The translations under genes were made by a program, and so were the position numbers. This document shows, piece after piece, positions 33,577 through 36,848 of a stretch of 36,848 bases of DNA. Numbering within the stretch: position 1 is the first letter of the stretch; every line of letters starts with the position of its first letter. The notes beneath the pieces are model-generated. The model was given only the letters and a program-made list of their open reading frames with translations, ran no database searches and was not told the DNA's origin. Source of the stretch: Acidobacteriota bacterium (GTDB taxonomy: Bacteria; Acidobacteriota; Vicinamibacteria; Vicinamibacterales; SCN-69-37); assembly GCA_005799825.1 (NCBI GenBank), contig SYFT01000017.1, positions 1-36,848 of the forward strand, read 5' to 3'.

Positions 33577-35166
33577 ATGAAACGCCCCTTCCCGCTCATC
33601 GCCCTCCTTTTCGCCCTGGTGAGTGCCGGCCCCATCGCGGCACAGGGCCCCGGCGGCATGCAGATGGGCGAACGCAAGCTCGTGGCCCAGTTCGACAAGG
33701 ATGGGGACGGGCGCCTCAACAGCGACGAACGGAGGGCCGCGCGGGAGTTCATGGCGGCCAACCCCGGGGATGGGCGCGGTGGCCGAGGTGGACCAAGGCC
33801 GGGTGGCCGTGGGGGGCAGGGCATGGCGCCGGCTATGCCGGGGATCGCGATCGCCCCCGCCGATGTGAAGCCTGCGACGACGCCGTTTTATGACCTGGGC
33901 ACGATGCGTACGTTATTCTTCACATTCGAACACGCGGACTGGGAAGCGGAGCTTGACGCGTTTAACAACACCGACGTTGAAGTGCCGGCCACGCTGGTAG
34001 TCGATGGCAAGACCTATCGCGACGTCGGCGTCCACTTCCGTGGCGCGTCGTCATTTTTCATGGTGCCGGCCGCATCGAAGCGGTCACTTAACGTCGCCAT
34101 CGATTTTGTTCACGAGAACCAGGCCGTCCCGGGTGGGTATCGCACGCTGAATCTGCTCAACTCAAACGGCGACCCCACGCTCATGCGTGCGGTGCTCTAT
34201 CAGCAGATTGCCCGGCAGTATCTTCAGGCCGGACACGCCAACTTCGTGCGTGTGGTGATCAACGGCGAAAACTGGGGCGTGTATCCCAGCGCCCAGCAGT
34301 TCAACAAGGAATGGCTGCGCGATCACTTCTCCACCACCGAAGGCGTGCGGTGGACTGTGCCCGGAAGCCCAGGCGGCCGCGGTGGCCTCGAATACATCGG
34401 CGATGACGTCGCCCCCTACAAGGCGCTGTATGAAATTAAGAGCAAGGATACGCCCAAAGCGTGGGCCGACTTCATTCAGATGACGAAAGTGCTCAACACC
34501 ACGCCCGCCGACAAACTCGAAGCGGAGCTCTCTCCCATCCTCGACATCGACGGCGCACTGAAATTCCTGGCGCTCGATGTGGCCCTGGTCAACTCTGACG
34601 GCTATTGGGTGCGCGCCAGTGACTACAACATCTATCAAGACCTGAAGCGGCGCTTTCACATCATTCCGCACGATACAAACGAGACCTTCTCTAGCGGTGG
34701 CGCATTGCGTTTCGTGCCTGCGAATGGGACCCCGGCCGGCGGACGCCCCAGACCCGATGGGGGAGGCGGCATGGTGATGCTTCCGGCTCCTCCTGGTGGC
34801 GTGGGCCAACCCATGCCGCCAATGCCAATGCCGCCAGGCGGTGAGCGCGCCGGCGGCGGAGGGGGCGTGACACTCGACATGTTCACCGGCATCGACAATC
34901 CGGCCCGGCCTCTGCTGTCGAAGTTGCTGGCAGTGCCCGCGCTCAAGGCGCGTTACGCCAGCTACGTGAAGGACATCGCCCAGCGGTGGCTCGACTGGAA
35001 GGTGCTGGGCCCGATGGTGGCGAAACACCGCGCGCTTATCGAGGCGGAAGTGATGCGTGACACCAAGAAGCTCACCACGAACGAGCAGTTCACGAACGGC
35101 ATCGATGCTGAGACGGCAAGTCTCAAGGCGTTCGCCGGTCAGCGACGCATATTTTTACTTAAGTAA
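33577..35166 (+). CDS. Secreted EF-hand and CotH kinase-family protein
   Basis: 529 residues. Signal peptide (LIALLFALVSAGPIAAQ) then one EF-hand loop DKDGDGRLNSDE (40-51) with Asp40, Asp42, Asp44 and Glu51. A Gly/Arg-rich linker (about 65-84) leads to the CotH domain (about 105-520). CotH marks include GVHFRGASS, RTLNLLNSNGDPTLMR, VRVVINGENWGVY, LDVALVNSDGY and IPHDTNETF with metal Asp366. A Gly/Pro/Met-rich insert lies near 385-430. CotH proteins are secretory kinases related to Fam20C; an outer or periplasmic kinase activity is inferred. It is the last gene of the VTC-DUF4956-CotH set, 16 bp after DUF4956. Confidence 0.92.
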   Translation: MKRPFPLIALLFALVSAGPIAAQGPGGMQMGERKLVAQFDKDGDGRLNSDERRAAREFMAANPGDGRGGRGGPRPGGRGGQGMAPAMPGIAIAPADVKPATTPFYDLGTMRTLFFTFEHADWEAELDAFNNTDVEVPATLVVDGKTYRDVGVHFRGASSFFMVPAASKRSLNVAIDFVHENQAVPGGYRTLNLLNSNGDPTLMRAVLYQQIARQYLQAGHANFVRVVINGENWGVYPSAQQFNKEWLRDHFSTTEGVRWTVPGSPGGRGGLEYIGDDVAPYKALYEIKSKDTPKAWADFIQMTKVLNTTPADKLEAELSPILDIDGALKFLALDVALVNSDGYWVRASDYNIYQDLKRRFHIIPHDTNETFSSGGALRFVPANGTPAGGRPRPDGGGGMVMLPAPPGGVGQPMPPMPMPPGGERAGGGGGVTLDMFTGIDNPARPLLSKLLAVPALKARYASYVKDIAQRWLDWKVLGPMVAKHRALIEAEVMRDTKKLTTNEQFTNGIDAETASLKAFAGQRRIFLLK

Positions 35167-35167
35167 A

Positions 35168-35233
35168 TTAGGAAGTTAGGAACTGGGGAAGTGAAGTTCC
35201 TAATTTCCTAAGTTTCTAAGTTCCCAAGTTTCC
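35168..35233. repeat. Tandem 8-bp RAACTTAG repeat folding into a hairpin
   Basis: TTAGGAAGTTAGGAACT (35168-35184) pairs with AGTTCCTAATTTCCTAA (35195-35211), a 17-bp stem with one G-T pair. On the minus strand 35196-35233 reads as 8-bp units AAACTTGG, GAACTTAG, AAACTTAG, GAAATTAG, GAACTTC. It lies between convergent cotH and arfB and supplies the last codons of arfB. Confidence 0.85.
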
Positions 35234-35609
35234 TACGGCTTTCCTTCACCTTCGCCCGGAGGACCTTCTCGTCGGTCCGCCGTGCACGCGAGGCCACGGT
35301 GGGCTTGGTCTTGCGCCGGGCCTTGGGGCGCACGGCGGCTTCCGCAAGAAGGTTCTCGAGCCGCACTCGGGCCGCGTCACGGTTCTGCGCCTGTGTGCGA
35401 TACACGCGGCTGTCGATCAGCAGAATGTCATCACCCACCATCCGGCGTCCCGCCAGCACCCTGAGCCGCGCCTTGACTGCGGCCGGCAGATCGGCACGAC
35501 CGACGTCGAGTCGCAACTCGACGGCGGTGGATACCTTGTTGACGTTTTGTCCACCCGGGCCTGACGCCCGCACGAAGCGCTCCTCAATGGGAAGATGCTC
35601 AAGAGACAT
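35208..35609 (-). CDS. arfB: ArfB/YaeJ-type peptidyl-tRNA hydrolase (ribosome rescue)
   Basis: 133 residues from ATG 35609; an upstream GTG at 35660 only adds non-family sequence. The RF-1 domain has IEERFVRASGPGGQNVNKVST with the catalytic GGQ at 19-21. RLRVLAGRRMVGDDILLIDSRVYRTQAQNRDAA follows in shortened form, then the basic ribosome-binding tail (KARRKTKPTVASRARRTDEKV, RAKVKESRRK). It releases peptides from stalled ribosomes lacking a stop codon. The last residues KLGNLET and stop are encoded by the 8-bp repeat array, not by family sequence. Confidence 0.93.
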   Translation of the reverse strand: MSLEHLPIEERFVRASGPGGQNVNKVSTAVELRLDVGRADLPAAVKARLRVLAGRRMVGDDILLIDSRVYRTQAQNRDAARVRLENLLAEAAVRPKARRKTKPTVASRARRTDEKVLRAKVKESRRKLGNLET

Positions 35610-36111
35610 TACTTTTGGCCTCGAAGTGATTGAACGTCGTGGCTGACCGCGTCGTGACACGCGCTGCCCTGGGGACCCCCCAGATCAGAATAGCGGTTGC
35701 GCCATGCACAAGCCGCAGGGGCGCGCCGCGTGAAGCGGTAAAGGGCCCACGCGACGGATCGGCGTCGGCCAATTTGGCGTCGTCGAAACGAACGGCCGAC
35801 ACCACAACCAGCCCCCCCCATCTGCCCCGAGGTACATCGCGCGATAGGCTTCGACAATGTTGTCGGCCCAGGCCGAGTAGAGCGAGGCCAACTCTCGCTT
35901 GCTCAGTGGCGGGGCATCTGACACCTGAAGCGGCCCCGCACTGTCGATCGTTTTCCGCAGTATCAGTCTGAACTTGTAGTCCGTCCGAAACCACGGATTG
36001 CTCTCAGCCTGATGCCAGCTTGATGTCCGTGCTCATCGCCCCAAGCACAGTCGGGATATCCCCGCTGCCAAACGCGTTGTAGAGATTCTTCAGAAGCGTG
36101 ACGTTGTCCAT
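35599..36111 (-). pseudogene. Frame-broken NTF2-like start joined to an unknown remnant
   Basis: From ATG 36111 the frame reads MDNVTLLKNLYNAFGSGDIP then VLGAMSTDIK, the opening of SnoaL/NTF2-like ketosteroid-isomerase proteins, and stops at 36004. Removing one base near 36017 restores KWHQAESNPW, as expected in that family. The downstream part reads YKFRLILRKTIDSAG..., SKRELASLYSAWADNIVEAYRAM and YLGADGGG, then shifts frame in the G8 run near 35812-35819 to LVVVSAVRFDDAKLADADP, ending at 35599. At least two frameshifts break it. The second half is not recognised. Its end overlaps the arfB start. Confidence 0.55.
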
Positions 36112-36112
36112 G

Positions 36113-36148
36113 TGTGTTCCCCAGTGCCCCAGTTCCTAAGTTCTCAAC
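36113..36148. repeat. AACTTAGG/GGGGCACT-type repeat after carB
   Basis: On the minus strand this stretch reads GAGAACTTAGGAACTGGGG then CACTGGGGAACAC, two imperfect 8-bp unit types. It fills the gap from the carB stop to the NTF2-like remnant start. Confidence 0.65.
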
Positions 36149-36848
36149 TCACTCAGCGTGATATTCCTGCAGCGATTTGACGGTCAGGCCCTCAGTGCGC
36201 AGGGCCTTGATGGCACTGATCACGGCGGACGCCCCGGTGAGCGTCGTAATCGCGGGGATGCCCTGGAGCATCGCCGCACGGCGCACGGCGCGATCGTCAA
36301 AAAATGACTCGCGGCCCAGCGGTGTGTTGATCACCAGCGAAATGCGCTTGTTCACCATTTCGTCGCCTACGTGCGGGCGGCCTTCGTTGATCTTGAATAC
36401 GATCTCGGCGTCCACACCGTGCGCACGCAGGTACACCGCCGTGCCACGCGTGGCCATAATCGAAAATCCGAGTTCCACCAGCCCTTTTGCAATAGGCACC
36501 ACGTTGGCCTTGTCGTAGTTGTTGACGCTGATAAACGCCGTGCCGCCCTGAGGCAGCATCTGCCCGGCGCCCATCTGTGCCTTCGCGAATGCCACGCCAA
36601 ACGACTCGGCGCCGCCCATCACTTCGCCGGTGGACTTCATCTCAGGCCCCAGCAGCGTATCGACCCCGGGGAATCGCACAAACGGGAACACCGGCGTCTT
36701 AACGAAGAACCCTGACACGGTGAGGTCTTCCGTAAGTCCCTGGTCGGCGAGACTGCGTCCGACCATGATCCAGGCGGCCACCTTGGCCAGCGGAATGACG
36801 GTGGCCGTCGACAAGTACGGCACCGTGCGCGACTCGCGCGGATTGACC
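36149..36848 (-). CDS. carB: Carbamoyl-phosphate synthase large subunit, C-terminal part
   Basis: The frame is open to the window edge (VNPRESRTVPYLS, codon 36847-36845), so the 5' part lies outside. The visible ~232 residues cover the end of the second ATP-grasp unit (NPRESRTVPY, IPLAKVAAWIMVG) and the allosteric MGS-like domain (GGTAFISVNNYDKANVVPIAKGLVELGFSIMATRGTA, KRISLVINTPLG, DDRAVRRAAMLQGIPAITTL), ending in VKSLQEYHAE. It is a large subunit of the enzyme that makes carbamoyl phosphate for arginine and pyrimidines. The neighbouring small subunit is not visible. The stop is followed by an 8-bp-type repeat. Confidence 0.96.
   Translation of the reverse strand, partial: VNPRESRTVPYLSTATVIPLAKVAAWIMVGRSLADQGLTEDLTVSGFFVKTPVFPFVRFPGVDTLLGPEMKSTGEVMGGAESFGVAFAKAQMGAGQMLPQGGTAFISVNNYDKANVVPIAKGLVELGFSIMATRGTAVYLRAHGVDAEIVFKINEGRPHVGDEMVNKRISLVINTPLGRESFFDDRAVRRAAMLQGIPAITTLTGASAVISAIKALRTEGLTVKSLQEYHAE

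Overview
The window is a high-GC bacterial chromosome segment with densely packed, strand-alternating genes. The mix of many secreted peptidases and hydrolases (tricorn, M16, gamma-glutamyltransferase, secreted formamidase-like), a VTC/DUF4956/CotH cassette, repeat-filled gene ends and housekeeping genes suggests Acidobacteriota, perhaps Vicinamibacteria. That assignment is inference; there is no rRNA to confirm it. No tRNA, rRNA, CRISPR array, IS element or prophage module was seen.

Region by region. 1-960 is gene rubble: the 3' end of an unidentified ORF, a TPR-like C-terminal remnant, a perfect 20-bp hairpin and a DUF1109/NrsF-like membrane remnant on the minus strand. 961-9274 is a block of exported proteins: an unknown secreted protein, a tricorn-family protease with a signal peptide and complete catalytic residues, an acetamidase/formamidase-family protein, gamma-glutamyltransferase, and a small secreted concanavalin-like protein. 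9341-11398 holds a NYN RNase-like protein with two LOTUS domains and a 1-Cys-type peroxiredoxin whose peroxidatic Cys is Ser. 11519-19439 holds a SNF2-type helicase, a double-domain M16 peptidase and a MacB-type ABC exporter (ATPase plus permease). 19463-22580 holds a DEAD-box RNA helicase with a DbpA-type RNA-binding domain, a frameshifted membrane protein and YajQ. 22577-27893 is a minus-strand run: MBL hydrolase, ribF, a small RsbW-like protein, cysS, a class III aminotransferase and yraN. 27946-31261 holds mazG and comEC, which overlap tail to tail. 31429-35166 holds an outer-membrane barrel protein, then VTC-domain polyphosphate polymerase, DUF4956 membrane protein and EF-hand/CotH kinase, the most system-like cluster here. 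35208 to the end holds arfB, a frame-broken NTF2-like/unknown remnant, and the C-terminal part of carB running off the window.

How the genes work together. The minus-strand run joins FAD synthesis (ribF), cysteinyl-tRNA synthesis (cysS) and small-molecule hydrolases with close spacing or overlaps, so part of it is probably co-transcribed. The VTC/DUF4956/CotH genes overlap or lie 16 bp apart and are very likely one operon linking polyphosphate synthesis to an envelope kinase-like protein. A recurrent theme is that short tandem repeats of two families (7-bp GGTCYAG and 8-bp RAACTTAG/GGGGAACT) and hairpins sit exactly at gene 3' ends, in places supplying the last codons and stop of the gene.
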